A DNA stretch of 51,362 nucleotides from contig WAOD01000053.1 in NCBI GenBank assembly GCA_015521465.1, positions 1-51,362 on the forward strand, in the 5' to 3' direction. The notes beneath the pieces are model-generated. The model was given only the letters and a program-made list of their open reading frames with translations. It had not been told where the DNA came from and searched no databases. Every line of letters begins with the position of its first letter. Position 1 is the first letter of the stretch. Shown in pieces: positions 39,975-48,013 of this stretch. The DNA is from DHVE2 group archaeon. Its GTDB lineage: Archaea > Thermoplasmatota > Thermoplasmata > Thermoplasmatales > Aciduliprofundaceae. A program made the position numbers and the translations under genes.

Positions 39975-41183
39975 ATGAACGAGATACTTGACAGGATTGA
40001 AGGTATGCGGGATGAAATAGTAAAATTCACGGTGGATATGATTTCCATACCTGCCGTGAACCCTGCTTTTGGAGGTCAGGGAGAAGAAGCCCGTGCGGCT
40101 TTTCTGGAGAAAAAGCTCAAGGAACTCTGCGACGAGGTAAAGAGATACGATGCCATGGATGAGAACGGTTTGAAGCGTCCAAATCTGGTGGGTATAATTT
40201 TTGGAGAAGACAGGTCACATACCTTATGGATTTTATCTCACATGGATACCGTTCCGGAAGGTGATATTTCTCTGTGGACACACCATCCTTACGGGCCCGT
40301 TGTTGATGGTGATAAAATATACGGGAGAGGCACGCTGGACGATGGGCAGGGCATAGTTTCATCTTACTTTGCAGCAAAGGCCATACTGGAAAGCGGAAAG
40401 AGGCCTCATTACAATTTAGGACTTGTTTTCGTGGCTGACGAAGAGGCGGGAAGCAGGTACGGTGTGCATTTTCTTATGGACAAGAATCTGTTCATGCCCG
40501 GAGATTTGGTGGTGGTTCCGGATTCCGGAAACTCCGATGGCTCTTTCGTGGAAATTGCAGAGAAGGGCTCTGTTTGGTTGAAGATAACAACGCATGGTAA
40601 GCAGAGTCACGCTAGCATGCCGCACATGGGATTGAATGCGCATCGCATTGGTATGAAGTTTGCCCTTAAAGTTGATGATTATCTCCACGAGAATTACGGG
40701 AAGAAAAATCACCTGTTTGAGCCTCCAGAATCCACTTTTGAAATAACGAAGAAGGAGAAGAATGTAGATAACGTGAACACGATTCCCGGAACCGATGTGT
40801 TCTATTTTGATTTTCGCATTCTTCCTGATTACAGAGTTGATGATGTGGTCAACGAAGTTAGGAGCCTTGCAAAAGATATGAGCGAAGAGACCGGTGCTAA
40901 GATTGAGGTGGAGATTGTGCAGCTGGCGGAACCTTCGGCCACGCCAGAGGATAGCAAGATTGTAAACATGCTCATCACTGCCTTGAAAGAGGTAAGAGGT
41001 ATTGAGCCAGTCATAGGTGGTATAGGTGGAGGAACAGTTGCAGCGGCATTTAGAAAATTGGACATTCCTGCGGTGGTGTGGATGACTGCTGACGATGTGG
41101 AGCACCAGCCGGATGAGTACTGCAGGATTTCCAATTTGATAAACGATGCAAAGGTATTTGCGTATATCGCGATGATGCACTAA
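39975..41183 (+). CDS. M20-family metallopeptidase/deacylase (ArgE/DapE-like)
   Basis: WILSHMDTVPEGD, YGRGTLDDGQGIVSSYFAAKAIL, VFVADEEAGSRYGVHFLM, GKQSHASMPHMGLNA. Confidence 0.9.
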   Translation: MNEILDRIEGMRDEIVKFTVDMISIPAVNPAFGGQGEEARAAFLEKKLKELCDEVKRYDAMDENGLKRPNLVGIIFGEDRSHTLWILSHMDTVPEGDISLWTHHPYGPVVDGDKIYGRGTLDDGQGIVSSYFAAKAILESGKRPHYNLGLVFVADEEAGSRYGVHFLMDKNLFMPGDLVVVPDSGNSDGSFVEIAEKGSVWLKITTHGKQSHASMPHMGLNAHRIGMKFALKVDDYLHENYGKKNHLFEPPESTFEITKKEKNVDNVNTIPGTDVFYFDFRILPDYRVDDVVNEVRSLAKDMSEETGAKIEVEIVQLAEPSATPEDSKIVNMLITALKEVRGIEPVIGGIGGGTVAAAFRKLDIPAVVWMTADDVEHQPDEYCRISNLINDAKVFAYIAMMH

Positions 41184-41197
41184 ATCGAGGTTGTAGT

Positions 41198-42796
41198 ATG
41201 AATATAAGCGAGATTGAGTTTGAGAAGCTTAGCCCGTTTGAATTAAAGGATCTGCTAATAAAGATTGCAAGCAGAAAATCAGAGCGGATGATGCTAAATG
41301 CTGGCCGGGGAAACCCAAATTTTCTTGCTCTCGTTCCGAGGTATGCTTTCTCTAAGCTTGGCGAGTTTGCCCTTAGCGAAGCTGAGCGGCATTTTGGATA
41401 CATGGACGGTCTGATTGGCGGTCACAGTGATATTGATGGCATTGAATCGAGATTTGAGATATTTGTTAGAAATCACATGGACGAGAAGGGAATACGATTT
41501 CTTAGCTCTGCGGTGAGCTATGTTAAGGATTATCTTGGATTTTCAGGGAGCGAGTTCTTGCACGAGATGGTGCAGGGATATCTCGGTTGCAATTATCCAG
41601 AGCCCGTGAGAATGCTAAGATTAGGTGAGAAAATAGTTGAGAGGTACCTTCTAAAAGAAATGGGTGCTGGGCACGATTTAGTAGGAGTAACTGATCTTTT
41701 CGCAGTGGAGGGCGGTACCGCGGCCATGACATATTTATTTGAATCCCTGAAGTCCAATTTCCTGCTAAACGAGGGTGATAAAATAGCCCTTGCAGTGCCC
41801 ATATTCTCCCCGTATCTTGAAATTCCAAAGTTGGATACTTATCGCTTTGAAATAGTGGAAATTTTTGCCGATGAGGAGCGTGGATTTCAAATACCCGAAA
41901 GTGAGTTGGAGAAACTTCTTGACCCTGCTATAAAAGCATTTTTCATGGTAAATCCAGGCAATCCCACTTCTGTGAAAGCGAACTCTCGCGCACTAAGCAA
42001 ATTGAAAGAAATTGTGGATAAAAAGCGTAGGGATTTAATCATCATTACAGACGATGTGTACGGTACTTTTGCAGATAATTTCAAATCTGTTTATGCCGTG
42101 CTTCCACACAATACCATTTTGGTTTACTCCTTCTCCAAGTACTTCGGTGCTACGGGTTGGCGTCTTGGTGTTATTGGGATGCACGAGCACAATGTTGTGG
42201 ATCGCCTTATAAGAAAATTGCCAGATGATATACAGCAGGAATTGAATGAGCGATACTCTTCCGTTACTCCAGAGCCAAGAAGGCTGAAGTTCATAGATCG
42301 CATTGTGGCTGATAGCCGTACTGTGGCTTTGAGACACACGGCAGGTTTGTCCACGCCTCAGCAGGTTCAGATGGTTCTCTTTGCTCTCTACGCACTTATG
42401 GACGAGGAGGAAAAATACAAGAGAGCTGCAAAGCGTGTTATTAGAAGGAGATACAAAGCACTTTATCGCGGCCTTGGTGTGGAACAGCCAATTGATGAAA
42501 ATAACGCGTACTACTACACGCTCATAGACGCTGAGAAACTTGGTGAGCATCTTTATGGCAGTGATTTTGCACGGTGGTTTGTTGAGAAAATACCGCCTGG
42601 AGAGTTTATAGTACATTTGGCGGAGTACGCACACGTGGTTCTTCTCCCTGGGAAAGGATTTGATGCGAAGCATCCCTCTGCTCGCGTGTCTCTTGCAAAC
42701 CTGCGCGAGGTGGATTACCTTAAAATTGGACAAACAATAAGAAAATTAATAGAAAGATATCACAAAGAGTACATGAAAGAAAAAGCTCAGAAGTAG
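41198..42796 (+). CDS. Bifunctional aspartate aminotransferase / L-aspartate beta-decarboxylase
   Basis: MMLNAGRGNPNFLALVPRYAFSKLGEFAL, EGGTAAMTYLFESL, MVNPGNPTSVKANSRAL, TDDVYGTFADNFKS, VYSFSKYFGATGWRLGVIGMHEHNV: AAT class I fold with the long N-terminus of AsdA-type enzymes. Confidence 0.85.
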   Translation: MNISEIEFEKLSPFELKDLLIKIASRKSERMMLNAGRGNPNFLALVPRYAFSKLGEFALSEAERHFGYMDGLIGGHSDIDGIESRFEIFVRNHMDEKGIRFLSSAVSYVKDYLGFSGSEFLHEMVQGYLGCNYPEPVRMLRLGEKIVERYLLKEMGAGHDLVGVTDLFAVEGGTAAMTYLFESLKSNFLLNEGDKIALAVPIFSPYLEIPKLDTYRFEIVEIFADEERGFQIPESELEKLLDPAIKAFFMVNPGNPTSVKANSRALSKLKEIVDKKRRDLIIITDDVYGTFADNFKSVYAVLPHNTILVYSFSKYFGATGWRLGVIGMHEHNVVDRLIRKLPDDIQQELNERYSSVTPEPRRLKFIDRIVADSRTVALRHTAGLSTPQQVQMVLFALYALMDEEEKYKRAAKRVIRRRYKALYRGLGVEQPIDENNAYYYTLIDAEKLGEHLYGSDFARWFVEKIPPGEFIVHLAEYAHVVLLPGKGFDAKHPSARVSLANLREVDYLKIGQTIRKLIERYHKEYMKEKAQK

Positions 42797-43740
42797 AGCT
42801 CGGAACTTATCCGCGGGAGCATTGCCATAAGCACCGCCTGTGCGTTGAACTCGTCTCGATTTATTAGGCCTTTGCTTAAAAACCCTATTGCGCCCATCTT
42901 TTTCTTTATTTCTTTGATTCCAGATATTTTTTCCATTGCCATACCAACTTCCATACCGTCTCTGACCATATCCATTATTTCCGGCGGGTAAGTGAAGCCA
43001 CCGGAGTGACCAAGCGTCATTCTTCCGTACTTATCTATGATTGCGCAGTACGCGCGGTCCAAGTAATCGCCGATTAGCTCCTCGTAAAATAGCCCTGCTT
43101 CTATGCCCACTGCGTAATCTACGGCATTTATTTTTTTTGCCCTGTTAATTGCTCCCTGTACTGTTTCGTTGCCGAACGGTTGTGGTGGCACTCCGGAATC
43201 CACCGCTACCGGTATGTATTCTATTTCAAACTTGAAGATGCGGGAAAAAACCATTTGAACTGCCCTTATCTTTGATGGATTCTCCGAGCCGATGCCTACC
43301 TTCATCGGTTTTAATCTATTTCCCTCTTCGTCTATCTCTCCGACCCTAATCCTTCTCGAAGATATTGGCATGAGGTCCTCTGCCACTATCATGGGTATGA
43401 GCACAACTTGCATCTTCTTCATTCCATTTTTTACTCGCTCTGCGTTAATCTTCTCTGCATTTTTCTTCGTTTCAGGTGATACGATGATTGCGTCAAAATC
43501 CTCTTCTATCGTTGGCCCATAAATGTCATTGATTTTCACAATCCTGTACTTTTTTCCAAATTTTCGGGAGTATTCATCTACCCTTTTAGCCCTTTCTTCG
43601 TAGTCTTTGCTAACTCCTTTTTTAAATCCATCTGCAGTTATGCCAATGGTTACCTCTGAACCTATTTCAAACGCTTTGTCTATTAGGACACGATGCGCTT
43701 TATGTAAGAATTCGAATGTGCCTCCAATCACGACTTTCAT
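42787..43740 (-). CDS. Fusion: archaeal phosphopantetheine adenylyltransferase (N) + inosine/xanthosine triphosphatase-like DUF84 (C)
   Basis: N: MKVVIGGTFEFLHKAHRVLIDKAFEIGSEVTIGITADGF, ISSRRIRVGEID. C: VGIGSENPSKIRAVQMVFSRIF, AVDSGVPPQPFGNETVQGAINRAKKI, GIEAGLF. Start set at MKVVIGG (43740). Confidence 0.9.
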   Translation of the reverse strand: MKVVIGGTFEFLHKAHRVLIDKAFEIGSEVTIGITADGFKKGVSKDYEERAKRVDEYSRKFGKKYRIVKINDIYGPTIEEDFDAIIVSPETKKNAEKINAERVKNGMKKMQVVLIPMIVAEDLMPISSRRIRVGEIDEEGNRLKPMKVGIGSENPSKIRAVQMVFSRIFKFEIEYIPVAVDSGVPPQPFGNETVQGAINRAKKINAVDYAVGIEAGLFYEELIGDYLDRAYCAIIDKYGRMTLGHSGGFTYPPEIMDMVRDGMEVGMAMEKISGIKEIKKKMGAIGFLSKGLINRDEFNAQAVLMAMLPRISSELYF

Positions 43741-44003
43741 AGTCCACCGCCCATGCCAACAAATAGCAGGACTATTAGAATTGCCATAAAAGCCATCCAC
43801 ACGTAGAGATTGATTTTCTTCTTTTTGAGCATGGCGTTCCACTGCTCCTCACATTTTTTGGAGCAAAATGTCTTATCGGGGGGAATGGCTATCCCGCAGT
43901 TAAGGCAGTGCTTGTGCGGTGTAATGCTCTTTTTTTCTTCTTTTAGATTCTCAACTTCCCTCTTCAATAGCATGAGCTCTTCCATGATCTTCTTTTCATC
44001 CAT
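43737..44003 (-). CDS. Zinc-ribbon plus single TM protein (DUF2116-like)
   Basis: HKHCLNCGIAIPPDKTFCSKKCEEQW followed by a C-terminal TM segment. Confidence 0.8.
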   Translation of the reverse strand: MDEKKIMEELMLLKREVENLKEEKKSITPHKHCLNCGIAIPPDKTFCSKKCEEQWNAMLKKKKINLYVWMAFMAILIVLLFVGMGGGL

Positions 44004-44039
44004 ATTGGTACATTTATCCCTGCGATTTATAGTTTGCCT

Positions 44040-44417
44040 TCACAGTTTTTCGTAGTATGGTGATTCAATAACCTTCCTGTTTATATCATCATCGCTCAGA
44101 TCGCATATCTCGTCCAGTATCTTGTTGATTTTGCTCTTTATTTCCCCGGGCAAATCAATTTCCATGTTCTCGTCTTTCAACTTCATGTATTTTCCGTTTT
44201 CCCCTTCTACTTTTTCCACGTTAAGTGAGTTAATCACCTCAGGTATTTTTGTACTGTAGAACCCATACTGCATTTTTTGGTAGTCAAACTCCGTTAGCTT
44301 TTTTCCTTTTTCTTTAAGGAATTCCATGTCAAGAAGCGCAGCTATTCTCGATACGTAATAAGGATGCAGCCCTCCGCACTCTTTAAGCATATATGCTACA
44401 ATCTCTTTTTCGTACAT
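44040..44417 (-). CDS. SocA/Panacea (DUF4065)-like small protein
   Basis: MYEKEIVAYMLKECGGLHPYYVSRIAALLDMEFLKEKGKKLTEFDYQKMQYGFYSTKIPEVI resembles the Panacea core (K/R-L-LYLADxxYLKxxGxPLTxxxYxxMxYGP). Confidence 0.45.
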   Translation of the reverse strand: MYEKEIVAYMLKECGGLHPYYVSRIAALLDMEFLKEKGKKLTEFDYQKMQYGFYSTKIPEVINSLNVEKVEGENGKYMKLKDENMEIDLPGEIKSKINKILDEICDLSDDDINRKVIESPYYEKL

Positions 44418-45286
44418 CACAACCACCCCTTAACCACATCCGCGATTTCTTTTATTGCCTTACTTGCCTTTGAATCGGGATCGAATTCCACCAGTGGCAT
44501 CATGGAGTTGAGTGCCTTAGGTACCGATGAATCGTATGGTACGCGACCAATAATCTCAATATTGTTTTCCTTTGCGAATTCTTCCAATCCGCGATACCCT
44601 TCGTTGAGTCCGTACTTGTTTATAATCATCTTAGTTTCAATGCCAAAATGCTTCGCTAACCCGTGCATTCTCTTCATATCGCTAAGGCTCGAAGGCGTAG
44701 GTTCGCCCACCAAAAGCACTAAATTTGCACCACTTACAGAAGAAATTACCTGGCACCCTATGCCCGCTGCAGCATCTACTATGATATGGTCAATTTCCCC
44801 CTTATCTCTCCACTCCCTTGCAATCTTTTTCTCCTCGGTAACTAATTTTCCGCTGTTGGGCTTCCCCACATCGAGCTCCGCACTGACTAGTGGGCCGTAC
44901 TTGGTTTTTCCGGTTCTCAACCACCCTGAAATCGCATCGCTTATGGTTATTGCATCCACGGGGCACACCGCTTTGCACGCGCCGCATCCTTCACATAGAT
45001 ATTGCTTTATTCTTCTTCTACCATCTATGTAAATGGCCTCGTAAACACACACATTGTCGCAAAGACCGCAGTTTATGCAAGAGTCATTGATCTCGGCGGT
45101 TTTAGCATCTGCAAATTCCTCTTCCCGTTCCCACTCGCGAACATTGAATATAATGTGGAGATTGGGTGCTTCGGCATCCGCGTCCACAGCTCCGAGCTTA
45201 AAATCTTTGCTAAGTAGTGAAATGAGTGAGCCTGTAATTGTGCTTTTTCCCACTCCTCCTTTGCCGCTTGCAATTACTATCTCCAT
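44417..45286 (-). CDS. MinD-superfamily P-loop ATPase with inserted ferredoxin domain (1)
   Basis: VIASGKGGVGKSTITGSL, CINCGLCDNVCVYEAIY, CEGCGACKAVCPVDAI, DAAAGIGCQVISSVSGANLVLLVGEPTPSSL. Confidence 0.93.
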   Translation of the reverse strand: MEIVIASGKGGVGKSTITGSLISLLSKDFKLGAVDADAEAPNLHIIFNVREWEREEEFADAKTAEINDSCINCGLCDNVCVYEAIYIDGRRRIKQYLCEGCGACKAVCPVDAITISDAISGWLRTGKTKYGPLVSAELDVGKPNSGKLVTEEKKIAREWRDKGEIDHIIVDAAAGIGCQVISSVSGANLVLLVGEPTPSSLSDMKRMHGLAKHFGIETKMIINKYGLNEGYRGLEEFAKENNIEIIGRVPYDSSVPKALNSMMPLVEFDPDSKASKAIKEIADVVKGWL

Positions 45287-46150
45287 TCACATCACCTCCT
45301 CGATTCTTCTCACAATATCGTTGAAAATCTTCGCAGCCTCCCCGTCAGGGTATTTTTCAACCACGGGCACTCCAGATACGTAGCTATCCAGAATCTCGTT
45401 GTTCATTGGTATCTCGGCAATTATTTCTGCGTCGTATTTATCCACGATTTCTTTATGTTTTTCGGTGCTTCCCAAATCGCTGCGGTTTATCACAATCCAC
45501 GCTTTGAGATTTAATTTTTTCAGCAATTTGAGAATCATCTCCAGATCATGTTCTCCCAGAGGTGTGGGCTCGGAGACAGCAATTACGATTTTTGAGTCTT
45601 CTATGGCTGCCGCCACATGATTGCCGGTGCCGGGCATTGTGTCAAAAAGGTGAATATCCGCGGGGATACTCAGAGCTCTTTTCCTCGCTGCCAGAACTAT
45701 TGGGTACGATCTCTCCTCTCCCTCTCCCAGCAATCCTGTTACGAGCTCTAAATTATCGTGCGCCTTCACGTGATATGTGTTACCGACGAATCGATAATCA
45801 TCTAAAATTGCACCCTTTTCAGGGCAAACCAGCTGGCAGGTGCGACACCCTGAGCAAAGTGTGGGCATTAGGAACGGATACCCTTCTTTGAATTTCACCA
45901 GTGCGTGTTCGCTGCAATTCTCTACGCATAGTCCGCAGGCGGTGCATTTTTTATAATCAAATTTTGGTTTGAAAAGATTCACATCTTCCTCTTCACTCAG
46001 ATTTGTGGAGAGAAGAATGTGGTCATCCGGGCATTCTACGTCCGCGTCAACGAGCACCACATGGTACTTCTTGGAAAGTGCCCAAGCTAAATTGGTAGCC
46101 ACCGTACTTTTCCCGGTGCCTCCTTTACCGCCGGTGACCGTTATCTTCAT
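45287..46150 (-). CDS. MinD-superfamily P-loop ATPase with inserted ferredoxin domain (2)
   Basis: MKITVTGGKGGTGKSTVATNLAWAL, CTACGLCVENCSEHAL, CSGCRTCQLVCPEKGAI, DTMPGTGNHVAAAI. Start set at MKITV (46150). Confidence 0.93.
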   Translation of the reverse strand: MKITVTGGKGGTGKSTVATNLAWALSKKYHVVLVDADVECPDDHILLSTNLSEEEDVNLFKPKFDYKKCTACGLCVENCSEHALVKFKEGYPFLMPTLCSGCRTCQLVCPEKGAILDDYRFVGNTYHVKAHDNLELVTGLLGEGEERSYPIVLAARKRALSIPADIHLFDTMPGTGNHVAAAIEDSKIVIAVSEPTPLGEHDLEMILKLLKKLNLKAWIVINRSDLGSTEKHKEIVDKYDAEIIAEIPMNNEILDSYVSGVPVVEKYPDGEAAKIFNDIVRRIEEVM

Positions 46151-46155
46151 AGCGA

Positions 46156-46614
46156 TCACCAACCGCCGCGTCCCATTCCTCTGCCTCTACCCATACCTCG
46201 GCCCATGCCGCGACCTCCTCCCATTCCTCTGCCGCCGCCCATGCCACGGCCGGCACCCATACCTCCCTGGGGGTTAATTTCTGGAAGCTCTCCGCGGATT
46301 AGTTTCTGCACCGCGTCCCCAATTTTCATGCCAGGAGCGGCGTACATTCTCACGCCGGCCATGCGGAATACCTCTCCAGAATTTGGGCCTACAGAGCTCG
46401 AAATTACCGCGTTGCACCCCTCGTTTATAACGGTTTGCGCCGCCTGAATTCCCGCACCTCCAGACGCTTGAGCTCCTGGATTTGCAATCACGTAAACGTT
46501 TTTTATCTCTGTGCTTCCCACTTCCACAACAGTAAAAGCCGAGCACCTTCCGAACACGGAGCTTACCATATCCTCAAGTCCTCCACTTGTCTCCGATGCA
46601 ATGCATATCTTCAT
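46156..46614 (-). CDS. NifX/NifB-like (dinitrogenase iron-molybdenum cofactor family) protein with GMGRGR-rich tail
   Basis: MKICIASETSGGLEDMVSSVFGRCSAFTVVEV, AGIQAAQTVINEGCNAVISSSVGPNSGEVFRMAGVRMY; tail GGMGAGRGMGGGRGMGGGRGMGRGMGRGRGMGRGGW. Confidence 0.9.
   Translation of the reverse strand: MKICIASETSGGLEDMVSSVFGRCSAFTVVEVGSTEIKNVYVIANPGAQASGGAGIQAAQTVINEGCNAVISSSVGPNSGEVFRMAGVRMYAAPGMKIGDAVQKLIRGELPEINPQGGMGAGRGMGGGRGMGGGRGMGRGMGRGRGMGRGGW
46162..46270. repeat. Low-complexity degenerate tandem repeat encoding (G)RGMG(R/G) units
   Basis: Repeated ccattcctctgcc / cccatgccgcg-type units within the NifX-like C-terminus. Confidence 0.75.
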
Positions 46615-46676
46615 GCTAATCACCGCAGTTCGCATATCTGTTCAAGATAAAAAGGTTTTTGGACGATTTTGTCCAA

Positions 46677-47189
46677 TCACTCATCATCGCTCTGTGCCAG
46701 AGCCTTCAATCTTGATATGCCATCTATTTCTTTTATGGTTTCAACTACTTTTTCAGGTACCAGATGTTCCCAGTTCTCCCCTAACATTATGCGTCTGCGC
46801 ACCTCCTTGCCCGAGTATTTGGAGCGGTCGTAAAAAGGCGGAGTTTCTACCTTATATCCTCTCTCGTAGAATAGGCGCTTTGTGAGCGGGTTGTTGGCGA
46901 AAACCACGTCGAATGGAGGTGCTATTGACTCCACGTGGGATACCCATATTGAGTTACGGTGCAGGTCTTCAATGGGTACTAAATAGTAGTTATGTATCCC
47001 TGCATCTTCCAGGCTCCTGGAAATCATGAGGTGGCGCTCTCCTGCGGTAAAAGGGTCGTTAATTGTGTGCGAGTACTGAGCGCTGCCTATTCCTATTATT
47101 AGCGCCCGGTATTTTGAAACTATGTACTTTACCACTTCCATGTGCCCGTTGTGAAATGGCTGGAACCTACCTATAAGCAATGCTCTCAT
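46677..47189 (-). CDS. nadM: Nicotinamide-nucleotide adenylyltransferase, archaeal NadM type
   Basis: MRALLIGRFQPFHNGHMEVVKYIVSKYRALIIGIGSAQYSHTINDPFTAGERHLMI, YSGKEVRRRIMLGENW. Confidence 0.95.
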   Translation of the reverse strand: MRALLIGRFQPFHNGHMEVVKYIVSKYRALIIGIGSAQYSHTINDPFTAGERHLMISRSLEDAGIHNYYLVPIEDLHRNSIWVSHVESIAPPFDVVFANNPLTKRLFYERGYKVETPPFYDRSKYSGKEVRRRIMLGENWEHLVPEKVVETIKEIDGISRLKALAQSDDE

Positions 47190-47265
47190 AACTCTGTGTA
47201 TGCGGTGCTTAAAATAAATGTTTCTCTAAATGAATTAGAGCTTGTTTTCGAATGTTCGGAGTGAG

Positions 47266-47275
47266 ATTTATATAA
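47266..47275 (+). promoter_or_regulatory. Putative TATA box of the cas operon
   Basis: ATTTATATAA ~22-30 nt upstream of the cas6 ATG (47297). Confidence 0.45.
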
Positions 47276-47296
47276 TATCTATGTCTCCTTTTCTTG

Positions 47297-48013
47297 ATGA
47301 GGGTGCTGTTGAGATTTGAATCTGCGAGACATGTTTCGTTCAGCAAGATAAACAAGCACACAATACAGGGGATGTTGTACTCATTTCTTAAAGGCACACG
47401 GTACGAAGAATTGCACAGAAAGAGAGGATTCAAGTTTTTCTCATTTTCCGACATTTTTCCTGCGAATGATTTTTACCCGGGCAAGAAGAAAACGCTGATA
47501 GTGTCCTCGCCTAACTATGGCCTAATAAACACGTGGTATCATCAATTTAAGAGAAGTAGATATTTGTATCTGTCGGATGAGGCTTTCAAAATACACGAGG
47601 TGAAAAAATTCAGTTTGCCTCTGAAAAATGTTTTCGAGACTGGCAGTCCGGTTGTTCTTTACAAAGATAATACGCAGGGTACATACCTCTCTTTCAAGAG
47701 AAACGATGATTTGCGCTTTTTTCTCACTCGCCTGAAAGAAAATGCGGTCAAGAAATACAACGCTTTCTACGATGATGAATTTGAGATAGAAGAGCCGCTC
47801 TTCGATGTGATGCAATTCCGAAAAGAAGTTGTGGTAAATCTAAAAAAGGAAGAGGATGAATTTGCCATAATAGGCTCAATGTGGAAATCAATGAAAAAAT
47901 TATATGTTGATAAAGATAACAGAAAGTTTTATAAGTTTCTAATGGATACTGGTTTGGGGGAGAAGAACTCGCTGGGGTTTGGGTTTGTGAATCCCAAGAA
48001 GGAGGGAAAGTGA
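47297..48013 (+). CDS. cas6: CRISPR-associated endoribonuclease Cas6
   Basis: MRVLLRFESARHVSFSKINKHTIQGMLYSFLKG; C-terminal glycine-rich GLGEKNSLGFGFVNPK; first gene of a cas operon. Confidence 0.9.
   Translation: MRVLLRFESARHVSFSKINKHTIQGMLYSFLKGTRYEELHRKRGFKFFSFSDIFPANDFYPGKKKTLIVSSPNYGLINTWYHQFKRSRYLYLSDEAFKIHEVKKFSLPLKNVFETGSPVVLYKDNTQGTYLSFKRNDDLRFFLTRLKENAVKKYNAFYDDEFEIEEPLFDVMQFRKEVVVNLKKEEDEFAIIGSMWKSMKKLYVDKDNRKFYKFLMDTGLGEKNSLGFGFVNPKKEGK

Noticed and set aside
40416-41180. 254-aa minus-strand ORF antisense to the M20 peptidase
   Set aside because: Shadow ORF with no domain signature, rich in His/Cys/Ile typical of antisense translation.
42035-42733. 232-aa minus-strand ORF antisense to the aspartate decarboxylase-like gene
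   Set aside because: Shadow ORF; sense strand protein is clearly conserved.
47190-47296. CRISPR leader or array upstream of cas6
   Set aside because: Only one short palindrome and a TATA box; no direct repeats of 24-40 nt with spacers.
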